Part shown: piece after piece, positions 18,025-27,059 of the stretch
How positions within the stretch are numbered: the stretch's first letter is position 1
How the letters are laid out: every line of letters starts with the position of its first letter
DNA from: an uncultured Rheinheimera sp.
GTDB lineage: Bacteria > Pseudomonadota > Gammaproteobacteria > Enterobacterales > Alteromonadaceae
Direction of reading: 5' to 3'
Length of the DNA stretch: 64,000 nt
Assembly (NCBI GenBank): GCA_943913835.1
Contig: CALTZU010000003.1
Coordinates: 1-64,000 of the forward strand
Notes under the pieces: generated by a model
Seen by the model: the letters and a program-made list of their open reading frames with translations, nothing else
Database searches by the model: none
Told to the model about the DNA's origin: nothing
Program-made: the position numbers and the translations under genes

Positions 18025-19035
18025 TTGTTACAACGCCTAAAAAATGATTTCCACCTGTCGATGATCACACTGGTTGGCGTGATAGCCAGCGGTACGTTAT
18101 TGCCTTACGCTGTATTCCGGATTGCCACAGGCAATTACCTGGTAGGTTTAGTGGATTTATTGATGATTGCCGTCAGCGCTTTTTCAGTTCTTATGGCATG
18201 GCGTACAGGTGATACCGAAAGACCCGGCTTTTTGATGGCAGCAGTATTCTGCTTTGGCGCTGTTTTAGTCTGCATGAAACTTGGCCAGGACGTATTATTC
18301 TGGATCTACCCTCTGATGGTATTTATTTTCTTTTTAGTGGCCCCTATCAAAGCTTTATTGCTACTTTTATTAATGGTTTGCGCTATAGTTTCGCTGAATT
18401 TCTCAGATCATACAGTTATTTTTGCCAATAATTTCCAGTTAATGGCATTTATTACCACCACTCTTATTACAAGTATTTTTGCTTATATTTTTGCTTATCG
18501 CACCCATCTGCAACGTCAGGAATTACGCCGCCTGGCAACAACGGACCCCCTGACAGGAGCTGCTACCCGACATTCTCTGACGGACGAGTTAAATTATGCC
18601 ATCCAGCATTATCAACAAAAAGCTGTCGTCAGCGGCTTAATGCTGTTGGATCTGGATCATTTCAAACGTATTAACGATAACTTTGGCCATCAGACCGGCG
18701 ATCAAATATTGAGTCAGTTAGTGCCGCTATTAAAACAGATGATCCGTCAGCAAGATTCAGTGTTTCGTTATGGTGGTGAAGAATTTGTATTACTGATCAG
18801 AGAAATACAGTTAGCTGATTTGCATCGTTTAGCAGAAAAAATCCGGCATGCCGTCTGGCACCAGTTGGCTTTGCCAGACGGCTCAGCCCTCACCACTTCT
18901 ATAGGCATAGCCACGGTACAACATGCTAAAGATTGGGAAAGCTGGATGCAAAGTGCTGATGTTGCTTTATATCAGGCAAAACACAATGGTCGTAATCAAG
19001 TGGTGATTGCAGAGATCACAGCAGAACCGCATTAG
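18025..19035 (+). CDS. Membrane diguanylate cyclase (5-6 TM + GGDEF)
   Basis: 336 aa. The first 170 residues hold five to six hydrophobic helices; residues 175-330 are a GGDEF domain with DPLTGAATRHSL, DLDHFKRINDNFGH, and the active-site loop YGGEEF. The product-inhibition I-site RQQD stands five residues before the loop, so the enzyme is predicted active in cyclic-di-GMP synthesis and feedback controlled. The chosen start is TTG at 18025 with AAGGA 9 bases upstream; ATG 18061 would cut into the first helix region. The sensor signal is unknown. Confidence 0.88.
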   Translation: MLQRLKNDFHLSMITLVGVIASGTLLPYAVFRIATGNYLVGLVDLLMIAVSAFSVLMAWRTGDTERPGFLMAAVFCFGAVLVCMKLGQDVLFWIYPLMVFIFFLVAPIKALLLLLLMVCAIVSLNFSDHTVIFANNFQLMAFITTTLITSIFAYIFAYRTHLQRQELRRLATTDPLTGAATRHSLTDELNYAIQHYQQKAVVSGLMLLDLDHFKRINDNFGHQTGDQILSQLVPLLKQMIRQQDSVFRYGGEEFVLLIREIQLADLHRLAEKIRHAVWHQLALPDGSALTTSIGIATVQHAKDWESWMQSADVALYQAKHNGRNQVVIAEITAEPH

Positions 19036-19122
19036 CATCAGTCACTCTATAGACTTAAGTCGAAGCGCCATTTACCAAACAATACTTTAAGCTGGAACTC
19101 TCACTGGAATACAGGTATTGCT

Positions 19123-19524
19123 ATGTTATCTTTTATTATCAGTCGTTTTTTTGCGATTCAAATACTGGTGCTGCTGGCATTAGCCTCGGCTAACTACTTT
19201 TCCGCTCTAAAACTAGGGTTTATTCAGGACCTGTTGTTGCTACCGGCTTTAACGCTGTATTTGGTCTATAGCTACTGCAAAAAACAAAATGCCGTTTTAA
19301 CTCAGCAACAAAGTCACAAAGTGATTTATGCATTGATATTAAGTGACGCCCTGATCCAGGCCATTTTAACCTTCAGCAGCAATCAAGGTGTTATTCCGGC
19401 GCAGCACTTTACCAATGCCGCTTTGACTTACGCTGCTGTGATGGTATTTCACAGCCTGATGATTTATTTTGCTGTGAGCTATAGCAAAACCCTATTTGAA
19501 AAAAATCAGCAAAGCCCGGGTTAA
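19123..19524 (+). CDS. Small membrane protein, four TM helices
   Basis: 133 aa, family not recognised. Four hydrophobic segments are evident (about residues 5-25, 32-52, 68-88, 100-122) separated by short polar loops, with a basic YCKKQNA loop after helix 2 giving a likely cytosolic side. AGG precedes the ATG. The last 4 bases overlap tail to tail with the next, convergent gene. No catalytic motif is visible. Confidence 0.65.
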   Translation: MLSFIISRFFAIQILVLLALASANYFSALKLGFIQDLLLLPALTLYLVYSYCKKQNAVLTQQQSHKVIYALILSDALIQAILTFSSNQGVIPAQHFTNAALTYAAVMVFHSLMIYFAVSYSKTLFEKNQQSPG

Positions 19525-20129
19525 TAAGCAGGCTTGGTGCACCACTGCTGCTCGCATGGGATGCCATCACCATCGCCGTCAATAGTGACATCCGGGCAAT
19601 TATTCAGGTAAAACATAGCTTCCTCACAAGAACGCATTTCGGTGCACCTTATCTTACCTTCGCACTGCCATTCTGTACCTTGCTGCTGTGGTTTTTGTAA
19701 CTGTGGCCAAACCGCTTCGTCAGATAATCTGGTTTGTTCCAGAAGAATTTCCGGGGCTGACAACTCTGAAATAACGGGCTCAGCGGCTGGGCCAAGCAGA
19801 TACCATAACTGATAACTGAGCCAACCCAGAATAGACAAGCAGACTATGGCGGACAGCAATTGTTGAAATAGTAATGAGGATAATTTGGGCCTGTTTACTA
19901 ATGGTGCCGGCGCAAAACTCTGACCAGCTTTATACGCCAGTACAGCCCTAGGTCTGGCCTGATCGTCAACTTCAATCTGAAAGAAAATGATGTCGCCGTC
20001 TTGTAATAGCTCAGGTGTCTTGCGAAACCCGCTGCTGCTTAGCGGAATATCCGGGCCTGCTTTGGTTTGCTGGATTAAACCTCTACCTTTTTTTACATCC
20101 CAACTTTTCAGTCTTCCCTGATGTAACAT
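19521..20129 (-). CDS. Cold-shock-like domain / TM / excalibur domain protein
   Basis: About 202 aa with three parts. Residues 1-70 resemble a cold-shock OB fold (GRLKSWDVKKGRGLIQQ and GDIIFFQIEVDDQARPRAVL). One transmembrane helix follows (LLSAIVCLSILGWLSYQLWYLL). The C-terminal 45 residues are an excalibur calcium-binding domain: C-EMRSCEEAMFYLNNCP-DGDGDGIPCEQQWC. Topology predicts a cytosolic nucleic-acid-binding-like domain tied to a periplasmic Ca-binding knot. Related CSD plus DUF1294/excalibur membrane proteins are common in gammaproteobacteria and uncharacterised. ATG 20129 is chosen for AGGAC and domain start. Confidence 0.82.
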   Translation of the reverse strand: MLHQGRLKSWDVKKGRGLIQQTKAGPDIPLSSSGFRKTPELLQDGDIIFFQIEVDDQARPRAVLAYKAGQSFAPAPLVNRPKLSSLLFQQLLSAIVCLSILGWLSYQLWYLLGPAAEPVISELSAPEILLEQTRLSDEAVWPQLQKPQQQGTEWQCEGKIRCTEMRSCEEAMFYLNNCPDVTIDGDGDGIPCEQQWCTKPAY

Positions 20130-20207
20130 ATCAACGTCCTGTTGTGTCTGTTTAATGCAGACATTAAACCTAAGCCAGTTTTGTTTTACAAGGAGGAACA
20201 AGTAAAT

Positions 20208-20250
20208 AAAAAGGGGCAGTACACCTAACTTAGGTGTACTGCCCCTTTTT
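20208..20250 (-). terminator. Long intrinsic terminator of ahpF
   Basis: AAAAAGGGGCAGTACACCT pairs perfectly with AGGTGTACTGCCCCTTTTT across a short loop, about 18-19 bp. On the minus strand the T-run and TTTATTTA follow, 12 bp after the ahpF stop. One of the strongest hairpins in the window. Confidence 0.9.
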
Positions 20251-20261
20251 TCACACTGGTC

Positions 20262-21806
20262 TTAGTTGCGGATCAGGTAGTCAAAAGCACCTAATGCCGC
20301 TGTTGCCCCACTGCCCATCGCAATAATGATTTGCTTGAAGGGTGTATTAGTCGCATCACCTGCGGCGAACACGCCTTTCATGGACGTCTGACCATGGCTG
20401 TCGACAATAATTTCACCACGAGGAGTTAATTCAACAGCTCCACGCAACCACTCTGTATTTGGCACTAAACCAATTTGTACAAAGATACCTGCCAGTTCCA
20501 CAGTTTTGCTTTCACCGTTGCTGCGGTCAGTGTACTGCAAGCCCACAACACGCTGACCATCACCCAGCACTTCAGTAGTTTGCGCCTGCGTGATAATAGT
20601 GATGTTGCCCATAGACTCTGCTTTTTTGATCAGTACTGCATCTGCACGCAATTTGCTGTCAAACTCCAGCACAGTGACATGTTGCACTATACCAGCTAAG
20701 TCAATCGCCGCTTCAATACCAGAGTTACCACCACCAATCACAGCCACCTTTTTGCCTTTAAACAAAGGACCATCGCAGTGTGGACAGTAAGCAACACCCT
20801 TACCACGGTATTCTTTTTCGCCTGGAACGTTCATTTCTCTCCAGCGCGCACCAGTAGACAGTACTATGCTCTTGCTTTTCAACACAGCTCCGTTTTCAAG
20901 CTCCACTTCAAACAAGTCATTTTTGCCAAGCTTCACCGCTTTTTGGCTGTTCATAATGTCGACTTCATAGTGACGCACATGAGACTCTAAATTCGCCACC
21001 AGTTTTGGACCTTCAGTTTCTTTCACGGAAATAAAGTTCTCAATACCTACAGTGTCTGCCACCTGACCGCCGAAACGCTCTGCTACTACACCAGTGTTCA
21101 AGCCTTTACGTGCTGCATAAATAGCAGCTGCAGAACCAGCTGGACCACCACCAACGATCAGCATGTCAAAGGTATCTTTAGTTTTCAGCGCTTCAGCCTG
21201 GCGTTTCGCCGCGCTGCTGTCTACTTTATTCAAAATGTTGGTCAGGCTGATGGCGCCTTGCGAGAACTGCTGACCATTCAGGAATACAGTAGGCACAGCC
21301 ATAATATTGCGGCTGGTTACTTCATCCTGAAATACTGCACCATCAATCATGGTGGTTTTAATTTTTGGGTTTACCGCAGCCAGCACGTTCAGTGCTTGTA
21401 CTACTTCAGGGCAAGTCTGGCAGCTTAAGGACACAAAAACTTCAAAGTTCAGCTCATCGGTCAGACCAGCAATCTGATCCAGTACCGCTTGGTCTTCTTT
21501 GATAGTGTGGCCACCGGAATGCAACAAAGCCAATACCAGAGAAGTAAACTCGTGGCCCAGCGGCACACCAGCAAAACGTATTAAGCTATTCTTCGCTGTA
21601 CCGCGCACTGCCATAGAAGGAGCACGAACAGTACTGTCTGTTTCTTCTTTTACCTGAACCAGCGGGCTTAAACTGGCAATATCTGCCGCCAGAGCTTTAA
21701 TTTCAGCCGCTTTTTCGCTGTTATCTAACGCAACAACCAGCTCCACAGGGCTTTTCAGGTATTGCAAATAAGTCTGTAATTGCGTTTTTAAAGTCGTATC
21801 TAACAT
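20262..21806 (-). CDS. ahpF: Alkyl hydroperoxide reductase subunit F
   Basis: 514 aa, near the E. coli length of 521. The N-terminal tandem thioredoxin-like domain carries its redox pair in CQTCP (about Cys128/Cys131). The FAD/NAD(P)H-binding reductase follows, with [19 protein letters not shown] for FAD, the reductase disulfide CPHC (about 340), and [17 protein letters not shown] for NADH. It passes electrons from NADH to AhpC for peroxide removal. ahpC is 175 bp upstream in the same direction; an intergenic hairpin may give more AhpC than AhpF. Confidence 0.96.
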   Translation of the reverse strand: MLDTTLKTQLQTYLQYLKSPVELVVALDNSEKAAEIKALAADIASLSPLVQVKEETDSTVRAPSMAVRGTAKNSLIRFAGVPLGHEFTSLVLALLHSGGHTIKEDQAVLDQIAGLTDELNFEVFVSLSCQTCPEVVQALNVLAAVNPKIKTTMIDGAVFQDEVTSRNIMAVPTVFLNGQQFSQGAISLTNILNKVDSSAAKRQAEALKTKDTFDMLIVGGGPAGSAAAIYAARKGLNTGVVAERFGGQVADTVGIENFISVKETEGPKLVANLESHVRHYEVDIMNSQKAVKLGKNDLFEVELENGAVLKSKSIVLSTGARWREMNVPGEKEYRGKGVAYCPHCDGPLFKGKKVAVIGGGNSGIEAAIDLAGIVQHVTVLEFDSKLRADAVLIKKAESMGNITIITQAQTTEVLGDGQRVVGLQYTDRSNGESKTVELAGIFVQIGLVPNTEWLRGAVELTPRGEIIVDSHGQTSMKGVFAAGDATNTPFKQIIIAMGSGATAALGAFDYLIRN

Positions 21807-21941
21807 ATCTGATCCCTTACTTTGGTCGCTTCAGTCGTTTTGTTTCGCCTTTTTCAGGCAAAGCTTCGCCATAAGAGCTATGTTGCCCTTTGCAAAACTA
21901 TTCAATTTGGATTTATAGCCAGCCAGTGTGGCCGGAGAATT

Positions 21942-21968
21942 ACCGGAGCTGAGCAGGTCAGCTCCGGT
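21942..21968 (-). terminator. Intergenic hairpin between ahpC and ahpF
   Basis: ACCGGAGCTGA and TCAGCTCCGGT form an 11-bp stem with a 5-base loop, 14 bp after ahpC. No U-tract follows on the minus strand (AATTCTCC), so it is better seen as an attenuator or mRNA-processing stabiliser than a full terminator. Confidence 0.6.
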
Positions 21969-21981
21969 CATAACAACTTAG

Positions 21982-22548
21982 TTAGATTTTACCAACCAGG
22001 TCTAAAGATGGAGCTAAAGTCGCTTCACCCGGAGTCCATTTAGCTGGACATACTTCGCCGTCGTGGTTTGCTACGTATTGTGCAGCCTGAACTTTACGGA
22101 ACAGTTCTGCAGCGCTACGGCCGATACCTAAGTCGTGAATTTCAGCAACTTTGATTTCGCCTTGTGGGTTGATGACGAAAGTACCACGTAAAGCTAAACC
22201 TTCTTCCTCGATCATCACACCGAAGTTACGAGTGATAGTGCCTGTTGGGTCACCGATCATTGGGTAGTTGATTTTTTTGATAGTTTCAGAAGCATCGTGC
22301 CACGCTTTGTGAGTGAAATGCGTGTCAGTAGATACTGAGTAAACCTCAACACCGATTTCCTGGAATTTAGGGTAGAAATCAGCCAGGTCGCCTAATTCAG
22401 TTGGGCAAACGAAAGTGAAGTCAGCTGGGTAGAACACTACTACTGACCATTTGCCTAACAGGTCCTGTTCAGTCACTGGAACAAATTTACCGTGATGGAA
22501 GGCTGTCGCTTTAAATGGCTTGATTGTGCTGTTGATGATTGAAGACAT
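21982..22548 (-). CDS. ahpC: Alkyl hydroperoxide reductase peroxiredoxin AhpC
   Basis: 188 aa typical 2-Cys peroxiredoxin. Peroxidatic Cys near 47 in [13 protein letters not shown], resolving Cys near 166 in [12 protein letters not shown], and the GGLG-like region replaced by the usual AhpC segment. It reduces H2O2 and organic peroxides using AhpF. The ATG at 22548 follows GGAG by about 9 bases. The upstream region is AT-rich and could carry an OxyR site, but I could not match the ATAG-N7-CTAT motif convincingly. Confidence 0.96.
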   Translation of the reverse strand: MSSIINSTIKPFKATAFHHGKFVPVTEQDLLGKWSVVVFYPADFTFVCPTELGDLADFYPKFQEIGVEVYSVSTDTHFTHKAWHDASETIKKINYPMIGDPTGTITRNFGVMIEEEGLALRGTFVINPQGEIKVAEIHDLGIGRSAAELFRKVQAAQYVANHDGEVCPAKWTPGEATLAPSLDLVGKI

Positions 22549-22787
22549 TGTCTTACTCCATGTTGGTTGATGTTTAAAATGAACTCGCTTCGATGGAACA
22601 AAGAATAGCTGTTTCACACGATTTGAGATAACGAATTAAATCTATATAGTTAATCTGTTTTTGTGATTGGAAAACTGAACTACTTATCTGTTTTTCCACT
22701 TCATTCTATAGCGCCTCTATGACACCAATAAAACATAGAGCTCTGATAGCCAGTTCTTGCTAAACAATACCGCAAAAAACGCAAAGA

Positions 22788-23453
22788 ATGACTATGCTGA
22801 ATAATCGCCTGTGGAAATGGGGGCATAAATTGAAACTTCAAGCAGTTAAAGCCCTGACATTTAGTATTTTTTTCATGCAGGTGACTGGCATAGCGGCAGA
22901 ACATAGCCCAATCTATCGTTATCAGCAGGCCAATGGGGTCACAGCCTTTTCCGACCGGGTTCCGAAAAACCAACCTTATCAGATAGTGCGTTTTGATTGT
23001 TTTGCCTGTGACCGGAAAAGCACAGTGAACTGGCACAATACCCCCTTATTTATAAAGCACTACCAGCGGGAAATAGCTATAGCCGCAGAACAACATCAGC
23101 TCGAGCCCGCGTTACTAAGAGCAGTGATCCATGCAGAATCTGCTTTTAATGCCAAAGCTTTATCCAGGACAGGCGCAGCAGGCTTGATGCAACTGATGCC
23201 GGACACAGCGACTGAAGTCGGAGTCAAAAATGTCTGGCATCAGCAGCAGAATATCCAGGGTGGAGCTTCCTACCTTGCCTCACTACTTAAACGCTATAAA
23301 GGCGATATAAAACTGGCGATGGCCGCTTACAATGCCGGGCCTGGCGCCGTCGACAAATACCGGGGTGTACCACCTTATAGCGAGACCCAAAGCTATGTAG
23401 AACGGGTTCAACTGTTGTTGTCGCGTTATCAAAAGGCTGCACATAGTTCCTGA
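22788..23453 (+). CDS. Lytic transglycosylase with DUF4124-like N-terminus
   Basis: 221 aa. After an N-terminal hydrophobic export signal comes a short DUF4124-like segment (IYRYQQANGVTAFSDRVPK) and then a goose-lysozyme-type SLT domain: catalytic Glu in VIHAESAFNAKALS, GAAGLMQLMPDTA, and AMAAYNAGPGAVDKY. Such enzymes cleave peptidoglycan glycan chains to 1,6-anhydro-muropeptides. The exact start is unsure (ATG 22788 or 22794), as no strong ribosome site is visible. It diverges from ahpC. Confidence 0.87.
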   Translation: MTMLNNRLWKWGHKLKLQAVKALTFSIFFMQVTGIAAEHSPIYRYQQANGVTAFSDRVPKNQPYQIVRFDCFACDRKSTVNWHNTPLFIKHYQREIAIAAEQHQLEPALLRAVIHAESAFNAKALSRTGAAGLMQLMPDTATEVGVKNVWHQQQNIQGGASYLASLLKRYKGDIKLAMAAYNAGPGAVDKYRGVPPYSETQSYVERVQLLLSRYQKAAHSS

Positions 23454-23590
23454 AACATTTAAAGCTAAAGAGTAACAATTTATAAGTACTTGTTTTAAAA
23501 AAACTTTCACTCCATGCATTCTTTTGCATTTTCCCGGCACTAACGGCAGACTAGCGGCATGATAAAGGAAAGTCTTTTTAAGGATTTGTG

Positions 23591-24355
23591 ATGAAAAAAC
23601 TATTTGCGATCTGCGTACCTGCGTTATTGCTCAGTGCTTGTGTGATCCATGTGGGTCCTAGTGTTGCAGCTGAAGATCTCAAACACGAACAGCGCAAATT
23701 GCAGTTAAGCGCTGCTGATTTAACAGAGTTAAGAGCCGAAACCGAAGCCGGTGATCTGAAAATTGTCGGAGTAAAACAACTCACGCAGATTGAAGTTACA
23801 GCCGATTTGTATGTCCGCGAAGACAGGCCTTTTACTGTCTCGCTGGAAAAACAAGGTTCAGCGGCTGTACTTAAAGCGGCGGGAGGCCATTGTATTGGCA
23901 TTTGCACAGGCTCTTTCTCATATGCTGACTTAGTAGTTCGGGTGCCCGCTGAACTGGCATTAACTCTGAGTGATGGCTCAGGAGATATCAGCATAGAAGG
24001 TTTAAGCTCCGATCTGGTTATTGAGGATGGTTCGGGCAATCTGACGGTACAAGGTGGCAATAATCTAGTGCTGGAAGACGGCTCCGGTGATATCAGTCTG
24101 AGCCAGTTAAATGGCAATCTGACAGTCGACGATAGCTCAGGCAATCTATTGATCGAGCGGATTGCAGGTACTGTGCTGGTCAATGATAGCTCGGGTGACA
24201 TAGATATCCGCCAAGTCACAGGCATGGTCAGTGTCAGCGATAGCTCAGGCGACATTAAAGTGCAACAGACAGGTGGCTTTACCTTGCTGGACGATGGTTC
24301 TGGCGAACTGAAGATGGACCAAATCAATGGCCCTGTCAGTCTGAATAACGACTAA
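23591..24355 (+). CDS. Lipoprotein with seven beta-strand repeats (DUF4097-like)
   Basis: 254 aa. Lipobox LLLSAC marks an envelope lipoprotein. After a short head domain the protein becomes an 18-residue repeat, D(G/S)SG(D/N)(I/L)x(I/V/L) plus about ten residues, present seven times up to the C-terminus. The pattern resembles the DUF4097/DUF2807 putative adhesin families, where such repeats build a right-handed beta-solenoid. The function is unknown; surface or periplasmic binding is inferred. ATG 23591 is preferred over the GTG at 23588, with AAGGA upstream. Confidence 0.8.
   Translation: MKKLFAICVPALLLSACVIHVGPSVAAEDLKHEQRKLQLSAADLTELRAETEAGDLKIVGVKQLTQIEVTADLYVREDRPFTVSLEKQGSAAVLKAAGGHCIGICTGSFSYADLVVRVPAELALTLSDGSGDISIEGLSSDLVIEDGSGNLTVQGGNNLVLEDGSGDISLSQLNGNLTVDDSSGNLLIERIAGTVLVNDSSGDIDIRQVTGMVSVSDSSGDIKVQQTGGFTLLDDGSGELKMDQINGPVSLNND
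23972..24346 (+). repeat. Seven in-frame 54-bp repeats in the lipoprotein gene
   Basis: Seven coding units of 18 codons (one of 17), each opening with GAT-GGC/AGC-TCA/TCG-GG. Units 4-6 (DSSGNLL, DSSGDID, DSSGDIK) are closest to each other, suggesting unit duplication. The DNA has diverged at silent sites, so the array is not recent. Confidence 0.8.
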
Positions 24356-24369
24356 CAAAGCTGCATCAG

Positions 24370-24395
24370 GGTCAGAGCTCAGCTCTGACCTTTTT
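24370..24395. terminator. Terminator between convergent lipoprotein and yjdF genes
   Basis: GGTCAGAGCT-C-AGCTCTGACC is a 21-base palindrome followed by TTTTT on the plus strand. Its left arm ends at the yjdF stop codon. It suits termination of the lipoprotein transcript. Confidence 0.8.
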
Positions 24396-24993
24396 CAGCT
24401 CTTAACTGCCGCAGTTGTTTATCATGCAGTGTTTTGAGGCTGAACCAGCCAATCAAAGCGCCACTTAATGCCCAGGCCATATCAGATTGTGTATCCCAGA
24501 CATAGCCCTGAGTTCCGAGAAAAGCTTCCGCATCTTCCCCGGACAATAAGGCAACCCACCATTCAATCAGCTCGTAAAAAGCACTGAAGGCTAAACAAAA
24601 ACAGACACTAAAAAAACACTGCCAATTTTGACCAAAAATTAAGCCTTTACGCAATATCAGTTCACGGCAAATCATCACAGGAATAAAGCCCTGCGCAAAA
24701 TGCCCTACCTTGTCGTAGTTATTCCTCTCGCCGCCCGTCCAGTCACGGATCCAATCGAATAAGGGAACTTCAGCATAAGTGTAATGGCCACCGACCATCA
24801 AAATAATGCAGTGCAGCAATATCAGCACGTACAACAAAGAGGTGAGTGGGAAGCGGCTTTTTGTCATGGCCAACACCAGCACACCAAGCAAAGCAGGAAG
24901 TACTTCCAGCAACCAGGTAAATTGGTCTTTAGGTTCAATCCCGGACCAGATCAAAACCGCAAAAAATACAGTTAGCCACACCCCTTGTTTCAT
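24379..24993 (-). CDS. yjdF: YjdF/DUF2238 inner-membrane protein
   Basis: 204 aa with about six membrane helices. DUF2238 signatures are clear: GGHYTYAEVPLFDWIRD, YDKVGHFAQGFIPV, SAFYELIEWWVAL and LGTQGYVWDTQSDM. The conserved His/Glu/Asp in these loops could bind metal or act catalytically, but the function is not established. It is the same length as E. coli YjdF. The stop codon lies in a terminator shared with the convergent gene. Confidence 0.9.
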   Translation of the reverse strand: MKQGVWLTVFFAVLIWSGIEPKDQFTWLLEVLPALLGVLVLAMTKSRFPLTSLLYVLILLHCIILMVGGHYTYAEVPLFDWIRDWTGGERNNYDKVGHFAQGFIPVMICRELILRKGLIFGQNWQCFFSVCFCLAFSAFYELIEWWVALLSGEDAEAFLGTQGYVWDTQSDMAWALSGALIGWFSLKTLHDKQLRQLRAEKGQS

Positions 24994-25087
24994 TTTGATT
25001 CTGTCCTTGTACTAAGATGGCAACTATCAGAGCAATAAAGCCGCCAAAATACAAGCCTGAATTCGCTTCAGGCTTATCAAAAGTTAG

Positions 25088-25615
25088 TCAGAACAAGGCG
25101 GAAAATTTTTGCTGCAATGCAGGTTTTAATGCGAAAGTAATCAGCTTGCCTGCTTGATCCAAATAGGCTTTTTGCTGTTCAGTCCAGAGCATCACCTCAC
25201 CGACATTTTCACAGCAAAACACACCTACCAATTGGCCGCTATAACGGATGCCAACATCGAGCAAAGAGTAAATATCATTGGGTTCAAAATAGGCTTCTGT
25301 GAAACAACTGGTGGCACTGTGTTCCATCGCATAAGGAGCGTCTATACCACCATCGTTGCGCATAGCTTCAAAGTAAGGTGAAAAATCATCTTCATGCAAA
25401 GCAATGCCTTGGAAATGTCTGTCTGAAGTACTATCGTATAAATCCAACGCCACAATTTCATTCAACAAAGCGTCGGAATACAACCACAAACTCGCTCTGC
25501 TACAACCCAAAGCAGCGGTGATAGTTTCAGTAAGTTGCTGATAAAACTCTGATTCTGACAATTGTTGATCTTTAAAAGCTTTGACTAACAGCAATAAAGC
25601 GGACTGATCCAGCAT
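25088..25615 (-). CDS. GAF-domain protein
   Basis: About 175 aa, cytosolic, essentially a stand-alone GAF domain: TAALGCSRASLWLYSDALLNEIVALDLYD at the start of the fold and VGIRYSGQLVGVFCCENVG with WTEQQKAYLDQAGKLI at the end. No output domain is attached, so it would act by binding a small ligand or a partner protein. GGAG-N6-ATG fixes the start at 25615; the frame extends 30 more codons without support. Two adjacent cysteines (FCCENVG) sit in the ligand-pocket strand. Confidence 0.8.
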   Translation of the reverse strand: MLDQSALLLLVKAFKDQQLSESEFYQQLTETITAALGCSRASLWLYSDALLNEIVALDLYDSTSDRHFQGIALHEDDFSPYFEAMRNDGGIDAPYAMEHSATSCFTEAYFEPNDIYSLLDVGIRYSGQLVGVFCCENVGEVMLWTEQQKAYLDQAGKLITFALKPALQQKFSALF

Positions 25616-25857
25616 AAAAAACTCCGATTCTGATAAGCCAGTAAGGTGGTCACCCAAAGGGGGTGGCATAGCGGCAAGGCCAGCAGGCAAAGCATAGACC
25701 TTCATGCCGCCAGAATCGAGCTCTATGCCGTTAGCATGATTCCCGCCAGCCGAAATTTCACCTCCCGTCCCCTTAACTCACCACTGGTCACTTTTGGCCG
25801 TACAAAAAAACAATCTGACATCAGACTATGACCCATATCCTTGAGGAGAAATGCGTA

Positions 25858-25992
25858 ATGGAAACCAGAAGACAACACTGCGCTGGCTTTTTACTCAGCT
25901 TTATCTGTCTGAGTTTTATTCTGGCCATGGGGCCTTTTCTAACTTTAAATACAGCGCCAGCTGTTGGAACTTTGCTTTCGTTCCTTCCCTAA
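25858..25992 (+). CDS. Possible small hydrophobic peptide, 44 aa
   Basis: A good GAGGAG ribosome site lies 9 bases before this ATG. The 44-residue product has a basic start (METRRQHC) and a hydrophobic stretch (FLLSFICLSFILAMGPFLTL), resembling a small membrane or exported peptide. No family is recognised and the opposite strand also has a frame. Alternatively the ribosome site belongs to a decayed larger gene. Confidence 0.35.
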   Translation: METRRQHCAGFLLSFICLSFILAMGPFLTLNTAPAVGTLLSFLP

Positions 25993-26104
25993 GAGCCGCT
26001 GTTGAGTCTCCACTGGCAAAGTGATCAGGTGCCCATGTCATGGATGCTTTTACAGGCCTGAATTTTTCCAGGCCAACAGACAGAGATAACAGCCAGAATA
26101 ACAA
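25916..26104 (-). CDS. Possible small exported protein, 62 aa (uncertain)
   Basis: TTG-started frame with a hydrophobic N-terminus (LFWLLSLSVG) and a hydrophilic tail (GTKAKFQQLALYLKLEKAPWPE) of ordinary composition. No ribosome site is convincing and it overlaps the plus-strand small frame. It may be the remnant of a larger gene. The remaining sequence of 25616-26153 shows nothing else I can support. Confidence 0.3.
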   Translation of the reverse strand: MLFWLLSLSVGLEKFRPVKASMTWAPDHFASGDSTAALREGTKAKFQQLALYLKLEKAPWPE

Positions 26105-26153
26105 TCCAATGCAGCCAGCACTCTATCACAAAGCAGCATTGGATCGGATTGAA

Positions 26154-27059
26154 CTACTGCTGTTGCCTGTACCATTCGCCTAAAATCAGGCTGGCCGCAA
26201 CGCTGACGTTTAATGATTCAACTTTACCTGTTCCCGGAATTTGCAGCGCTATATCTGCTGATTTTGCTACAGATTGTGATACACCAAACATTTCCTCACC
26301 AAAAACGATCACTACTTTGGCTGGTAATGAGGTGTTATACAAAGATACCCCTCCATGGCTTGAGGTGGTCACCAGGGTGTAACCTGCCTGCTTGCACAAC
26401 TGCAAGGCTAAAGGCAGATTGTCACAACTTAAGCCTTCAACAAACTCAACTCCACCTTCTGCTGTGCGAGCAGCGGCACCATGGGCCAGTAACTCAGGAT
26501 CTTTCATCACTATGCCACTAATACCAAAGTGAGCACAGCTGCGCGCTATAGCACCTAAATTATGTGGATTCCCGACACCGTCTAAGGCCAGTAAGCAATC
26601 CTGTTTTTTACGGCCGTTTTGAGTTAAATAACTCGCCAGTGATAACACCGCCTTACGTTTAACCAACAGCACAACCCCACCGTGATGCTGGCTGCCGGCA
26701 ACTTTTTCCAGTTCAGCCTCAGACACCACGTGGTAAGCTTTTTTATTGGCGGCCAGATACTTCATCAGATCCGCAAACTTAGGTGCCATCTGCTCACTCA
26801 AATACAAACGCACTAAGGCTTGCGGACGTTGTAAAAAAGCGACGCGGCAAGCGTTCTCGCCATAAATTTTGGCTTCTTCCTGACGATTTTGTTTAAGTAC
26901 TTTGGCCGACACAGCTTTAGGCGCTGTGATTTTTGCCTCAGCCGTTTTAACCCCTGTGGCTTTTGCTGAAGAGGGTTTTGCTTTAGTCCATGGCTTTTGC
27001 AGCTCTGGCTGGCTGTTTTTAGGTTGCCGGGATGAAGTTGATGAAGTTTTGCGATTCAA
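26154..27059 (-). CDS. yfiF: TrmH/SpoU-family RNA methyltransferase, YfiF-like
   Basis: About 301 aa. A disordered Lys/Ala/Pro-rich N-terminus of about 65 residues leads to a substrate-binding segment (KIYGENACRVAF, KAYHVVSEAELEKVAG-QHHGG) and a SPOUT knot with motif 1 NPHNLGAIARSCAHFG, motif 2 IVFGEEMFGVS and motif 3 IPGTGKVESLNVSVAAS. This matches E. coli YfiF. The RNA target is not fixed by sequence. The start is TTG at 27059, with AGGA 6 bases upstream; the frame continues to 27152 but without family similarity. It diverges from rlmJ. Confidence 0.9.
   Translation of the reverse strand: MNRKTSSTSSRQPKNSQPELQKPWTKAKPSSAKATGVKTAEAKITAPKAVSAKVLKQNRQEEAKIYGENACRVAFLQRPQALVRLYLSEQMAPKFADLMKYLAANKKAYHVVSEAELEKVAGSQHHGGVVLLVKRKAVLSLASYLTQNGRKKQDCLLALDGVGNPHNLGAIARSCAHFGISGIVMKDPELLAHGAAARTAEGGVEFVEGLSCDNLPLALQLCKQAGYTLVTTSSHGGVSLYNTSLPAKVVIVFGEEMFGVSQSVAKSADIALQIPGTGKVESLNVSVAASLILGEWYRQQQ

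Noticed and set aside
22549..22720. OxyR site upstream of ahpC
   Set aside because: AT-rich with ATAG and CTAT words, but the four-fold ATAG-N7-CTAT spacing could not be matched.
22701..23036. 111-codon minus-strand frame
   Set aside because: Antisense to the lytic transglycosylase gene, which has clear catalytic motifs.
23578..24327. 249-codon minus-strand frame, Ser/Pro-rich
   Set aside because: Antisense shadow of the repeated lipoprotein gene; its repeats are the complement of the DGSG units.
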